The notes beneath the pieces were generated by a model. The model was not told the DNA's origin and made no database searches. It was given only the letters and a program-made list of their open reading frames with translations. Both the position numbers and the translations under genes were made by a program. Of a DNA stretch of 64,000 bases, positions 15,001-26,500 are shown one piece after another. This stretch comes from Psettodes erumei (Eukaryota > Chordata > Actinopteri > Pleuronectiformes > Psettodidae): contig JAFBJZ010000861.1 of assembly GCA_016785225.1 (NCBI GenBank), positions 1,863,001 through 1,927,000 of the forward strand. Reading direction: 5' to 3'. The first letter of the stretch is position 1. The number at the start of each line of letters is the position of its first letter.

Positions 15001-18000
15001 GTAATCAAATACGCTGTGTTAATACTGCCGTGTCCGTGTGTTGAAGGTCAGTAAGTCGGTGTGCATCCTGACCACCCAAGCAATAATGAAGCTGCTGAAA
15101 TCCAAAGAGGCTGCCGCTGCTGTGGACATCAAGAGCTGGCCCATGGTGCTGGACACAGGTGACTCATGTACACACACACACACACACACAAGTCTTCACT
15201 TTGTGTCCTCCTGTTACCTTCTGAAGGGCAGATTTGGAAGCATAGAGAGGATGATTTTTTTAAATGCATTTCAAACTCTCTCCCTCCGCTCGCTTTCCAG
15301 ATGACCTTCCCAGGAAGAAGAGCCCCCAGATGTACAAGCCCCCCACCCCAGAGATGTTGGCTTACCTGGACTTCAGTGTGTCCACAACAGGAATCCTCGC
15401 GGGGGTCAAGGTACGTTGAAGGAGATGTACCTTTTGAGTAGATGCACGCAGGCCGCCTGAGTACCAGGCAGAGTGCAGCCGGCATGCCGGGATGTTGCCA
15501 TCCTTTCTTTATTCCTTATTTTACTTTCTGCTCTCAGGAGATAGAGATCATGAATAAAACGCAGTGCGTAGATCAGAGATACCTCAGCACGTTTAAGTCC
15601 ACAGTCCCCAGTTGGAGCTTATCCAAAGAGCGGTGTTGTTTTACGGGACAGCAGTGGTGACAGCTGCGGCACGGAGAAAGTTCTGCGCTCCGAGCGCCAA
15701 TCCGCACGCTGCTGAGGTGTTGTTTTAAAGTTCACCTTCGCTCTGGGACCGAGTCTTGATCCATAATTCATGCGTGTGCATGTGTTTTTTTGTGTGTGAT
15801 ATCTCTTCTAGATGTCTCACTCTGCCACCAGTGCCTTGTGTCGCTCCATTAAGCTGCAGTGTGAGCTCTACCCTTCCCGGCAGATCGCCATCTGCCTGGA
15901 CCCGTACTGCGGCCTCGGCTTCGCTCTCTGGTGCCTGTGCAGGTAAACCAGCAGCTCTGAGCAAAGGGTGGACGGGCGAAACCAAAAAAATGATACCAGT
16001 GCACTCAACGGCCCGGCGCAAGCTTTTCCCCACTCAGCCTCACGGTTTGCATGTCTGTTTCTGTTTTAGCGTGTACTCGGGCCACCAGTCCATCCTGGTC
16101 CCCCCTCTGGAGCTGGAGAGCAATGCGTCTCTTTGGCTCGCCGCCGTCAGCCAGTACAAAGTGCGAGTCACCTTCTGCTCGTATTCAGTCATGGAGATGT
16201 GCACCAAGGGCCTGGGTTCACAGACCGAAGCGCTGCGGGTCAGTTTGTCCCCATGTGTCACGGCCAAACAACAAACTGCAGCATTTTCCAACACAAAGTT
16301 TAAGCATTTTTCTCTCTTGTTTACTCCTTTTCCCTGTGGTCCCGTTGCAACAGTCCTGTGATTGTAGAGACAAAACCATGGGCTGATTACTTTCTGCAGC
16401 ACTTGAGATTGGGATTTTTTTCAACAAATTATGCCTGTGTTTTAGAGAGTAATGTCTGCTCATTTAAATGTAAATGTAACCATTTAATGTCCTTGTTCGG
16501 CTCCTGTTTTACACGCAACTCCCTCACAACGCTGTGTCGTCGCGATAACTGCGCGCGTTTTCATTGCAACCCCTGCTTCTTCCATCTCTAGTTGCGGAAC
16601 GTGAACCTGTCGTGCGTGCGCACGTGCATGGTGGTAGCAGAGGAGAGGCCCCGCATAGCGCTCACCCAGTCCTTCTCAAAGATCTTCAAAGACCTGGGGC
16701 TCTCGCCGCGCGCCGTCAGCACCACCTTCGGCTGCAGGGTGAACGTAGCCATGTGCTTGCAGGTACGTAACTGTAGCAGGAGGAGGAGGAGGAGGAAGAG
16801 GGAGAGGAGAGGCCCAGAGACCATGATGATCACTGTTTTAGGTTCAAACCTGGCCACAGACCCACGAAACAATCGGAACAAACGGTCAAGGAATCTCTTC
16901 TTCGCACATAATGTAACATAAGCGGCAACCTATAAAAACTTAATCAAAACGTTTGACATAAAGGGGAAAAAACATTCTGCTTTTTACCAACTAATTTAAG
17001 ATTAAAGGAACACACTAGAAAACCTTACTTTTGTTTTCTATTTCATTAGATTTATTTAAGTAGCGTTATAATTTCATGTTATTATCATTAATATTTTTGG
17101 CTTTTACATCGACCTTCATTAGTCTTTGAGGCGCCGCATATTTTGGATGCAGAGTCGCCCCTCATCCTTTTTTTCTTTCCCCCTGTGGCCCTTCAGCGTT
17201 CTGTTTTATTTGTTTCTCCAGGGGATTTTTACGTGTGAGTGTTTGTTGTGTGTGCATGTACGTATATAAATGTATGAATATATATATTATCTATATATAT
17301 TTCTTTATTTATCTGTCCTGCCCTGTCCCGTCAGCCCAACAGGTTAGGGAAACTGGCTGAGCAGGTACTGTGGGATGAGAGTGGCCGTTTGCTCACTGGG
17401 CTGCTGCTGGGTCTTTGTGTGTGTGGGTGTGCGTGTGCGCGCGTGCGAGTCCGTCTGTGCGTTCACGTGTGTGCTTGTTGTTTGTCTTTGCATGGTGTTT
17501 GAACATGCTTAACCCAAAGGCAGTGAGGGTTTTATTTTCTCTTGGTTTTCGTTTTCTCTGACGAGCTTGGGCTTTGTGCTTTTACGGCACATCATGCCAT
17601 GAGCTCGCAGCATGAACGCTGCTGTGATGCATTCATTTTGGAAAGATATCTTAATTATTATTCTTAAGTAGTTTTTGGGGTTTTTTTAAAATCCCAATGC
17701 CTTAACTCTCATTTTCAACAATTACCACACCTAGTATTTGTGTCAGATGTGGTTGGGAGTATTTCTTATGATTCCCCTCTCTTCCCCACCTACAGTTGGA
17801 TCCTTTCATTAGCCTTTCCCCTCTCCAGTAGTCCAACTCTGTATCAAACCTCCTCTTTATTAACAAATGCTAAACACCCAGTAGTGTCAGCATGTTTGAC
17901 AGTAGTGGTTTATCCGCTCACATTGAAGCTAATCAGACTCCTGGCTTTGGTTTTATGGCAAAGTCTCGTGGGACAAAAAAAAAAAGCTTCGTTGCTGAAA

Positions 18001-18762
18001 CCCCCGCTTGGCTTGACGTGCCTCAGCCCCCCCAGGCTCATCGAATCGATTCAGCCGGCCCCGCTTGCCTTGGACCTCGCAGACGGCGAGTCGTTGCGAG
18101 CGTGCTCTCTGGCCGTACACTGGCAAAGGAGTGATGGAAAGCGTAACGTGTCGTGGCGAGGCTTACGGCATCAATGACGACAAATCCCAAAGCAGGAGGA
18201 ATCGATATCTGTCAGCCAGGATCGGCACATGAGAAATTGTTCAATTAGAATTCCACTGCATGGCCATTTGGACATGTAATCAAAACAAATGATGCCCAGT
18301 CAGAGACTTTCTGACATTTGTGATCATTTCACAGAACATCTGGGGGGAAATAAAACCGTAGTTGATGTTCAATTCCTTGTAGGCTCCTAACAACTGGCGC
18401 TGTAGCTCCTACCACCCGTCTCACACTTGTATGAAAACAAACTGTCCGCATTAGATCAGCTGAATCTAAACCTGCAGCTACTGACAGTGTCTGTGGCTAC
18501 ATGGGTGAGTTGTGCCAAAGTCCTAACTGTTGTAGCCTGGCTGGTTGGCTTCTGGCTGCCCCCCCCCCTCCACCCCCCTTTGCTTTGTCAACAGTTGTGT
18601 CAAAAGCAGCATCCACCTCCCCTCCACTCAGGCAACATGCAGCATTATTAATGGCAGAGCAGCACGAGTTGCGTGATTGACTCATGTTGTTTTTTTCCGC
18701 AGGGTACAGCCGGACCCGACCCCACCACTGTTTACGTGGACATGAGAGCTCTCCGGCATGAC

Positions 18763-18811
<49 letters not shown>

Positions 18812-20706
18812 GCACCATAAAAGCTGACACTTGTTGGACGGTCTGACAAATTGCATCATTATGATGCTCGTATGTAATTTGAAATAATTGTTCGATTATT
18901 GCCCTTTTTGTTGAGGATCTGTGTGTTCCCTTATTCCCCGATGAATAGCAGTGTTTACTTGAGCTACTTCAGCTTTGTCCCCACTCTTTCGTTCCACATG
19001 CGTGATGAAAAGAAGATTGTGAAAATACTCATCCGTTCCTTTTATCTGCATCATCTTCAGGGTTCGTCTGGTGGAGAGAGGCTCGCCGCACAGCTTGCCG
19101 CTGATGGAGTCCGGAAAGGTACGGCGCCGCGCGAACCCGCGCCGAAACGCCATCGACAGCCGTGGCTCTTTTGCTGCGGACGAGTTGCTCTTCTTTTTAA
19201 CTGTTTCGTTAATTCGACATATGCCTGTTGTTGTAGATCCTTCCAGGGGTCAAAGTGATCATTGCAAACACAGAGACCAAAGGACCCTTGGGAGACTCTC
19301 ATCTCGGGGAGGTAAGTCACGACGTCATGAGCTTTTCGCACGTCCTCCTTGTCACCCGCTGCGCCTGGATCTCATCCACGGTCGGTGTGTTTACGTGAAC
19401 TCACGCCATCAATTACGGTCAGCTTTTGTGCACACATTTTAATGACAAAACCAATTTCCATAGTTGGGGCAGGAGATTACAGCGATCTGGTTTCCCCGCT
19501 GAGATTTCTCCTGGAGAAAGCCAATTTATTTGCTGGGTGTGCACAAAACCAGGAGACATTTATTCTCTTTACTATATGTATACACTCACTGGCAACTTTA
19601 TTAGGTCACCTGTTCAATCTAATACAATCCAATACTGCTGACTTGCCATAAATTGTACTTTTATGTAGCCTGTAATATTCAGTTTTAAAGTGTTAAAATG
19701 ATGTATTACAGCATTTCAGGCCATAGTCTCGTAGCTCTGAAACAGGAGAGTGGTGGGTGTGTTTGTCATTACTCGCTTTGTGACAGATCTGGGTGAGCAG
19801 TCCCCACAATGCCACGGGCTACTACACCGTTTATGGGGAGGAGGCGCTGCACGCCGACCACTTCAACACCAAGCTCAGCTTCGGCGACACCCAGACCGTG
19901 TGGGCGAGGACGGGCTACCTGGGCTTCCTGCGGCGCACCGAGCTGACGGACGCCAGTGGGGGTGAGCATCATCAGTGCTCGCTGTACCTTGCAGCCACCG
20001 CATTGCCTTTGGCGCAAGGTGGACTTCACAGAAAAACTACTTTCTTTTCTCTCTTGTGTCAGCTTAAAACTTGATTTCTTTATCTTCTTAGATATAAGCT
20101 GACCAACCTGTGACTCTCTGTGTTTGTGTGTGTGTGTGTGTCAGAGCGCCATGATGCCCTCTATGTGGTGGGCTCTCTTGATGAAACTCTGGAGCTGAGG
20201 GGAATGAGGTATCACCCTATTGACATCGAGACCTCTGTTATCCGTTCTCACAAGAGTATAGCTGAATGGTGAGAAATTAACATACATCACTACTTGATTA
20301 CTGCTCTGTTTGTAGTCCGATTTGATATGCAAAATGTAGCTGAGCAGCATGAATGCTGACCTCATGGTCCTTCAGCTTGTAACTTCTTGCCATATTTTTT
20401 TTCATGCGCCCTCAATTGTTTTTTTACCCTCCACCTCCTCCTCCTCCCTCCAGCGCGGTGTTCACTTGGACAAACCTCCTCGTGGTGGTTGTGGAGCTGG
20501 AGGGATCCGAGCAGGAGGCCCTGGACCTGGTGGCCCTGGTCACCAACGTCGTCCTGGAGGAGCACTACCTCATCGTAGGGGTGGTGGTGGTGGTCGACCC
20601 CGGCGTCATCCCCATCAACTCCCGGGGGGAGAAGCAACGCATGCACCTCAGAGACGGATTCCTGGCCGACCAGCTGGACCCCATTTACGTGGCGTACAAC
20701 ATGTGA
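1..20706 (+). CDS. dip2a: Disco-interacting protein 2 homolog A, 5'-partial, 34 exons
   Basis: DIP2 proteins carry two tandem adenylate-forming (acyl-CoA synthetase/FAAL-like) domains after an N-terminal DMAP1-binding region. They are linked to lipid metabolism and neuronal development. The window enters at about human residue 140 (EDEGSLRR), so the DMAP1-binding exons lie upstream. Exons: 3-258, 2183-2323, 5237-5356, 6142-6339, 6427-6518, 6682-6792, 7635-7758, 7845-7954, 8113-8215, 8839-8903, 9345-9438, 9894-10013, 10148-10262, 10826-10965, 11050-11186, 11287-11367, 11886-12013, 12134-12248, 13132-13333, 13501-13610, 13940-14020, 14330-14447, 14706-14827, 15047-15158, 15301-15410, 15812-15942, 16070-16238, 16592-16762, 18703-18764, 19061-19118, 19237-19311, 19787-19961, 20145-20268, 20454-20706. 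They sum to 1441 codons in one frame. The first AMP-binding region includes YKTSKEGSTMGITVSH; the second includes STTGILAGVKMSH. The protein ends DPIYVAYNM as in human. AHTQLDNHSAPPDVTG and ERPQVASVRG favour DIP2A over DIP2B/C. All introns are GT-AG; the largest are 259-2182 and 2324-5236. Confidence 0.96.
2959..2984. repeat. (GT)n microsatellite
   Basis: A GT run of about 26 bp in dip2a intron 2 (as numbered from the window start). Confidence 0.9.
3253..3275. repeat. (CA)n microsatellite
   Basis: A CA run of about 23 bp in the same dip2a intron as the GT run at 2959. The two are complementary in sequence and about 270 bp apart. Confidence 0.9.
15170..15190. repeat. (AC)n microsatellite
   Basis: An AC run of about 21 bp that starts 12 bp after the donor of dip2a exon 15047-15158. 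Confidence 0.9.
17335..17364 (+). other. dip2a: Candidate alternative microexon of dip2a (30 nt)
   Basis: A pyrimidine-rich tract ending in CAG precedes 30 nt, followed by the donor gtactg. The 30 nt read PNRLGKLAEQ in phase 0. They sit between exon 28 (ends CLQ at 16762) and exon 29 (starts GTAGPDP at 18703), both phase 0, so inclusion adds ten residues without disturbing the frame. The human DIP2A sequence I recall goes straight from CLQ to GTAGPDP, so this would be alternative. Not confirmed by transcript evidence. Confidence 0.5.
18765..18809. repeat. (GT)n microsatellite that forms a dip2a donor
   Basis: The run of 45 nt begins at the first intronic base after exon 18703-18764 (ends GACAG). 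No GTRAGT-type donor is available, so the repeat itself supplies the 5' splice site. Confidence 0.95.
19576..19640. mobile_element. Tc1-like transposon terminal remnant
   Basis: TATACACTCACTGGCAACTT followed by TATTAGG and CACCTGTTCAAT resembles the terminal sequence of a Tc1-like element widespread in fish genomes (consensus recalled as tatacactcaccggccacttt with a following ttattaggtacacctgttcaa). Only one end of about 60 bp is present and no transposase. It lies in a dip2a intron. Assignment is from memory. Confidence 0.45.
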
Positions 20707-20941
20707 GGTTACCCCTCCCTGTGGCGAAAGCACGTCGCGGGTGACGGCAACATGGAGTTTGCAGCGGCCGCAGGCCGCGTGCTAGCAGTACGTTTGTTGA
20801 GAGAGAGAGCGCCTCCTCTGTCAGCTCACAGAGGGGAATCACAGTATGAAAGAAATGTGGGTACAGGACCTTACAGCAAGAGGGAGAGAAATTCCAAGAG
20901 ATATAAAACTGAAACAAACCTCACGTTTGTTTCTCCCTGTG

Positions 20942-20944
20942 ATA

Positions 20945-20982
<38 letters not shown>
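20942..20982. repeat. (AT)n followed by poly-T
   Basis: About 13 AT dinucleotides run directly into a 15-nt T tract, in the dip2a 3' UTR. Confidence 0.9.
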
Positions 20983-22605
20983 GCCTCAACAAATGATGTT
21001 TCAAAGGGCATTTTGGTTTTGTTTAAGTACGTTTTGTATGTATGAGAACCTCTGACTACTTAAACCAGGACACACAGTAGCAGTACAGAAGGTTTAATTC
21101 CACACTGTGCCATTAATAACTTTTACTTTGTCAGTCTCCAAAATAATGAATGTTAGTTTGGGGTATTTTTGGGGGGGGGGTTGCTATATGCGTGCCATCA
21201 AACAGGACTGACACAGTACCCAAATCCTATTTCAAACAAGCTCCTAGCCTGTGCCATTGCACATTATATGCTTTTTTAATAGGAAGAATTCTAACCCACG
21301 AACATTGTCATTACACCTGTGGAGGGCAGCTCTCCAGATTAAGGCTGAACCCTGATGGGTTTTTTTGTCTTTTTGTGTGTGTGGGGGGGGTGCGTTCCAT
21401 CTCAGTTCAGATCATGTTATTGCATCAACGAAGAAGCACACGGCAGTGGCGTCGGCGAGGTGGCAGTTAGCGTCATTTGCTGCTCATTCCAGCAGTAGCG
21501 CTTTAGTTCGTAGTGTCGGTAACAAAACGCTTAGAAATAATGTTGTGGTTTGACTAAACCTTCTCGTTTTCAAAATCGAAAAATGTGTAATATAGTTGTT
21601 ATTGTATCTGAACAAAATGCAATAGGAGTGATGCGGAAGATGTCGCTTTGAATGACTGCAGCGCCAGTCATTCAGAGTCCTGATATAGTGAGGAATATAA
21701 TCGTTGCTTACTATTAGCGGCGTGCCAAATGATATGAATCAAGCCTTAAGTGTTTCTTCAGATGCCTCTTCCTCTCCCAGCTCCTACTTAACCTGATTTT
21801 GTGAAGTTTATCAGCTGGTGGATCAGAAAGGAATATGCAGAAAGAGGTCAGTACGGTAAATCCTGCTCTTATTGCACCCAAAGTCTTTCATCTTCTTCGC
21901 CAAGATGAATATACTTGATCCTAACATCAGCCATTACAAACACACATGCTTACTCCATAAGTATCTTTAATAACGGTGGACAGTTGAATGTGTGTCTTAC
22001 AGTGAAAGACTGGAAGAAATTGTAGTCTGTATGGGTTTGATTTAGAACGTCATAGCCTCATTTCAAGACACTAGAGGTCGAAAAATGTTGTGAGCTGCAT
22101 TTCACGTACGAAGCAAATGTCATGACGCTGTAACATCCCATCTCATCACTTTGACTTTGTAAAGATTCACCTCTCTGTACCTTGCTTCTTTTTTCTATGT
22201 GCACATCCCTTCAGAAACAGGCTCCAGCCTGCTGTAAGTATGTACAGATTTTTGTGTAAATTATTAATAGATCGAGGGGACGGCAGGAAGCATAACGCAA
22301 AGACTGAATCTGGTATGTGTATGAATTTCTCCCTCACAAACGGAAAGGATTTGAAATCGATTCTCACGGGGGTGCAGGTGAAGAGACGCGAAAAAGCCTT
22401 GTACACGTGTGGAAGAACAGTTGGAACTGGCCATCTCCAGAATGAGGCAAAGCACATGTCGAGCACAAGGAGAAGACCATTATACTCTGGAGACTGCGGA
22501 GATGTCACACCCTCCAGAGCAAAGTTTTGTTGTTAACATATGGAGAGATACACTTGTCTGATATATGGTTAGGTGTCATTATTTTCATAACTTGATTTCT
22601 TAATG

Positions 22606-22611
22606 AATAAA
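22606..22611 (+). terminator. Candidate polyadenylation signal of dip2a
   Basis: AATAAA about 1.9 kb after the dip2a stop, followed by a T-rich stretch. It lies about 375 bp from the oppositely oriented signal of the sacsin-like gene, so the two genes converge tail to tail. Confidence 0.45.
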
Positions 22612-22984
22612 AAAGTGCTTTTAACTTTCACTGTTTGTTTTCAGTGGCAACTCAGCATCGAAGTGTCCTGTCCAATAACAATATTTCAGGTTAGGTCAGA
22701 TTTATTTTCTCAAATATATTTTTTTATTTCTCTTTATGCTACAATTTAACATCCGTTTGAATAATTATTTGAGTTAGATGTGGAAAAACAAGCAAACCCA
22801 GGGTTGGCATCTAAGATATATTACACTCGCATACCTTTTAAATTACGTTGAATGCATCTCGTCATTGGAAAGAAAGACAGGAAGTAATAATTCCAAACTC
22901 ACTGATTATTTTAAAAGACTTTCTACCTCTGGCCAAATTTTACTATCTTTTTAAAAACATGAAACAAGAATTGTAGGTTCATGC

Positions 22985-22990
22985 TTTATT
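22985..22990 (-). terminator. Candidate polyadenylation signal of the sacsin-like gene
   Basis: TTTATT on the plus strand reads AATAAA (followed by GC) on the minus strand, about 570 bp past the sacsin-like stop codon. The interval 22991-23555 shows no other gene and is best read as its 3' UTR. Confidence 0.5.
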
Positions 22991-23555
22991 GAACTTGATT
23001 GTTTTCTCTCTTTTTTTTCCAAATTTCAGCACATGGTATTAAAGAAACACAAATGAATTACTAATGACAAAACTAGACTAAAGCCTGTTAACATATGCAT
23101 ATTCATAACAGAATTGTACAGTAATTATATGGGTACTCTGCGAATGGTCATGATGGCTTGCAATATTGAACATAAAAAACTGATACTTTAACACCTGCAT
23201 ACAGTCATACAATGATTATATTGGTCCTCAGTAAATGGTTATAAATGTAAATAGAACATATCGTAGTTGTACATAATTAACTGGTCCTCACAGAGTGGTT
23301 ACAAAGAATACACAAGTCAAATATACAGATCCTCAGGAATGAGTCCTACACTAAGCAAACTTGCTCCATTTTCAGTTTCTTTCAGAATTTCTATAGCATG
23401 GTCACGTCATGTCATGCTTACATTTGTCCTGTTCAGAAAAATGATACAGTTGTTTCACAACTAACAGTATTTTTATCACATAAAAAGAAAACTTAAATTT
23501 AACTTAAATAAATTGACTCTGCCACGAGTGACATGTCTGTGTTTGCACTGAACCC

Positions 23556-26500
23556 CTAATTCACATATACCTCTACTGTTCTGAGTAGCTCAAAGGCTTT
23601 GTTCAGGGCCTGCGTTCCGTTCTCTGCTTTGAACTGGCCATTTGGAATGTGGGGATGTGGGTGGCAGTTGGGATACTGAGTCTTCATGGCGTCCACTCCC
23701 AGCGCCTTCAGATCTTGCACAATTTGAGGCAGACCTCTCAGTTTGGGGTTGTAGTGGGAAACCTGCACAGCAAGGTCTGAAATTGTGCTTTTGAGGGGCT
23801 GTTGACCATGTCTCTTATACTCTGCAGCTGTAAGAGCCTTTTCCACTGCTTGGTGGACTTTGAACAGACACCACTCTGTGCTCCCCCCACCAGTGTCTTT
23901 GCCAGCTGCATTGAGATCACAGCGAGCCTGTTTGCACCAACGTCTGGCCTCCTCTCTGTTTGGCCTGGGGACATCTCTATAATGGGTCCAAAAGTTGTAG
24001 GAATATGAACCTCTCCAGAATCTCTCTCGACCATTTCTGTGATGCCTGGCCTCCTGATCCCATTGCTTATAGTAATCTTGGAAATTTGAGTTTCCCATTG
24101 GACCGGACGAATCTGCAGCTTCAAGCTCCTTAATCCGATTCTTCAAGTATTTGAATGCCTCGTTGGCAAGAAACTGGCAGTCAAGATTTTTGTCGGGATG
24201 CCATTTGAGGTACAGTCGCTTGATGGCTTTATCCCTTTCCTCCTCAGGAAGCTTCCAGATGTCAGCCAGTTCTTTGTCAATTTCCCTTTTAGCTTCATCA
24301 ACAGAGGCTGGTAAGGATCTTGTTGATGAGGAGCTTCTAGATGATGACTGGTGAGAATGTGGCACAGCTCCTGCTTGTGGCTCCAGCTCCATGCATAAGG
24401 CTTCATCAGCTACAGCAGATGTGCGAGTCCTCTGTTTAGGTTTTGGCTTTTTTTCCCGTTTGAACTGATACAGGTCGAGACAGCTGACTTCAACTGCTTC
24501 ACTTTCTCCAATATCGACTCTGTATTTCTTTGAATAAAATCCAGAGTTCCCAGGCAGTTCTTCAGCAATAACTGCATAAACATACTTATTGTTAATGCTG
24601 TAGCCAACATATTCCCCCTCTTCAAAGTTATTGAGGATGTTCATATCCAAGGAATCATGCCATTCTTCTGGTACATCTGTCCCAGGGGCGGGTGGTTTGA
24701 GAAGGAAGGAAGAAAGGAAGCTTTCAGTGTCAGTACTGTCACGTATCTCATTCTTAGCCAGAGTTTTCTGAACATCTTCCAGAGTGTCACACATGAGAAG
24801 TTGTCCAAGGACTGTAAGGTGAATCAGTGCAATTCTGTTCCCTAAAAGAGCAGTAATCTCCTTTGTCAATGTCATATTGACTTCATTTATCACCTTAGGA
24901 CTCATGTCATCATTGTGTTTTAGGTAAAACATGCAACCTTGTTGGTCTCGTTTGACATAAACATCAGTTTCAGTTCCAGTTTTGTGTAGTGGCTGTTTGT
25001 TGAGCCACAGCTTTGTTTCCAGACTTTTGAAGCAGGCAATCTGAATACTACCAAATGTCTTCTCACACATGTCAGAAGCATCTTCTTGTGTTACTTTTCC
25101 ATGAGAATGTGCTCTAATAAGACAAATTAGTCCATGTCTGAATGCCAATGAGGACAGATGTTTGTCAAACCATCCACGAAACTGACAGTCAGTCTCAAGC
25201 TCACAAAGCTGCATGTTTAATTCCACTACTTTCTCCTCAGTGATCTCAGACAGCATTTGAGGCTGAAGATTCGGAGGCAGCGACTTGAGCAACAAATGAT
25301 GTTCATAGCTGTCACTGCCCAAGTGACACTCACTGAGTTTCTCAAGCAGCAGGAGATTATTCATGAGTGCTTCTTCCAACCGTCTTGTCTCAAACACTGT
25401 GTCATTGTAGTACAGTTGGCATGATGGGTATAATTTGCCATCAACTGCAGGAAGATACAAGGTCTTTACATTAACAAGGGACTGGTTTCCTTGAGCTTTA
25501 ATTAATCGAAACAACTGCTCAACAGCTCGTTTCACGGTTTTCATTTGGTTTGGGTTTAGCTCTGTTTTACCACAAGAATCAGCGGAAACTGCTGCCAGGA
25601 CATTACAATACTGCACTGCAGTAGCTTTCTCCTTTACACCAATTTTCTTGAAGAAGTCTTTGTAAATTACATCCGTTGGAGGCACCTTGTACAAATATGG
25701 TCGGAAGTCTCGATGACAGTCGAGCGAGAGACATGTAAGATCAGTCCTCACGAGTTCTTTATCTTTTTCAACCAACACAACAGGAAGACCTGCCAGTGGC
25801 TGTGCTTCAAACTTGTTTGCTTGCAGGTAGGCGTAGGAACTCCGGAACACATTTGCACGGGTTTCAATCAGCTCATCAGTTTGGCAGGGTGACTGACAGA
25901 TGTTTCTCATGTTTCTGGTAACACACTTTGTAGGTGGTTCTTCATAGGCACCTGCATTTCTCATCATTTGCAGGAGCTCCTGTGACTGATAAACCGGTAA
26001 ATGTATTATTGGCATTGAGGACCAAATCAGGTCTTGATGTTTAGGATCAATTTCCATCAAAGACCCTCTGATTTGAACAGTAGTTCTCTCGGCGAACGGT
26101 TTATGATAGTTGCACAGTTCTTTTCGAATTGTCACAGGAAAAATGAACTTGATATTGGCTATGCTCTCCAGCAAATTTCCCTCTTTGGTTGCATCATTGG
26201 TCACATGAGTCAAGGCGGTTGTGAAAATTAACAATGATTTCTCTTTCAGCTCATGAAGCTGACCATTTCCTTTTGCCTCTGATTCTAACAGGTGTGCAAA
26301 ATTTAAAATATCCTCTTGTGACACAACATGTTTCATTCCAAGTTCTATGATCAGCTTTTTTGCTTTTGTTGTTGATAGATTTCCTTCATTGAGCTCAGTC
26401 CAAAATGTCTCAGGCACAAACCTCTCCGGGGGCAACATTTTCTTGTACAGCTCAACACTCTCATCAAAGAAGTACGATGCTGCCTCCAAACTGTCTTGAG

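Larger units (their letters stand above)
20707..22630 (+). other. dip2a: dip2a 3' UTR and end region
   Basis: No coding signal follows the dip2a stop at 20704-20706. The stretch holds an AT microsatellite with a T tract (20942-20982), a short G run near 21170 and unstructured AT-rich DNA. The first canonical AATAAA on this strand is at 22606-22611, giving a plausible 3' UTR of about 1.9 kb. ORFs inside it (for example 22240-22536) have no recognisable composition and are treated as chance. Confidence 0.5.

Noticed and set aside
22240..22536. 98-codon plus-strand ORF after dip2a
   Set aside because: It lies in the inferred dip2a 3' UTR with no similarity I can recognise.
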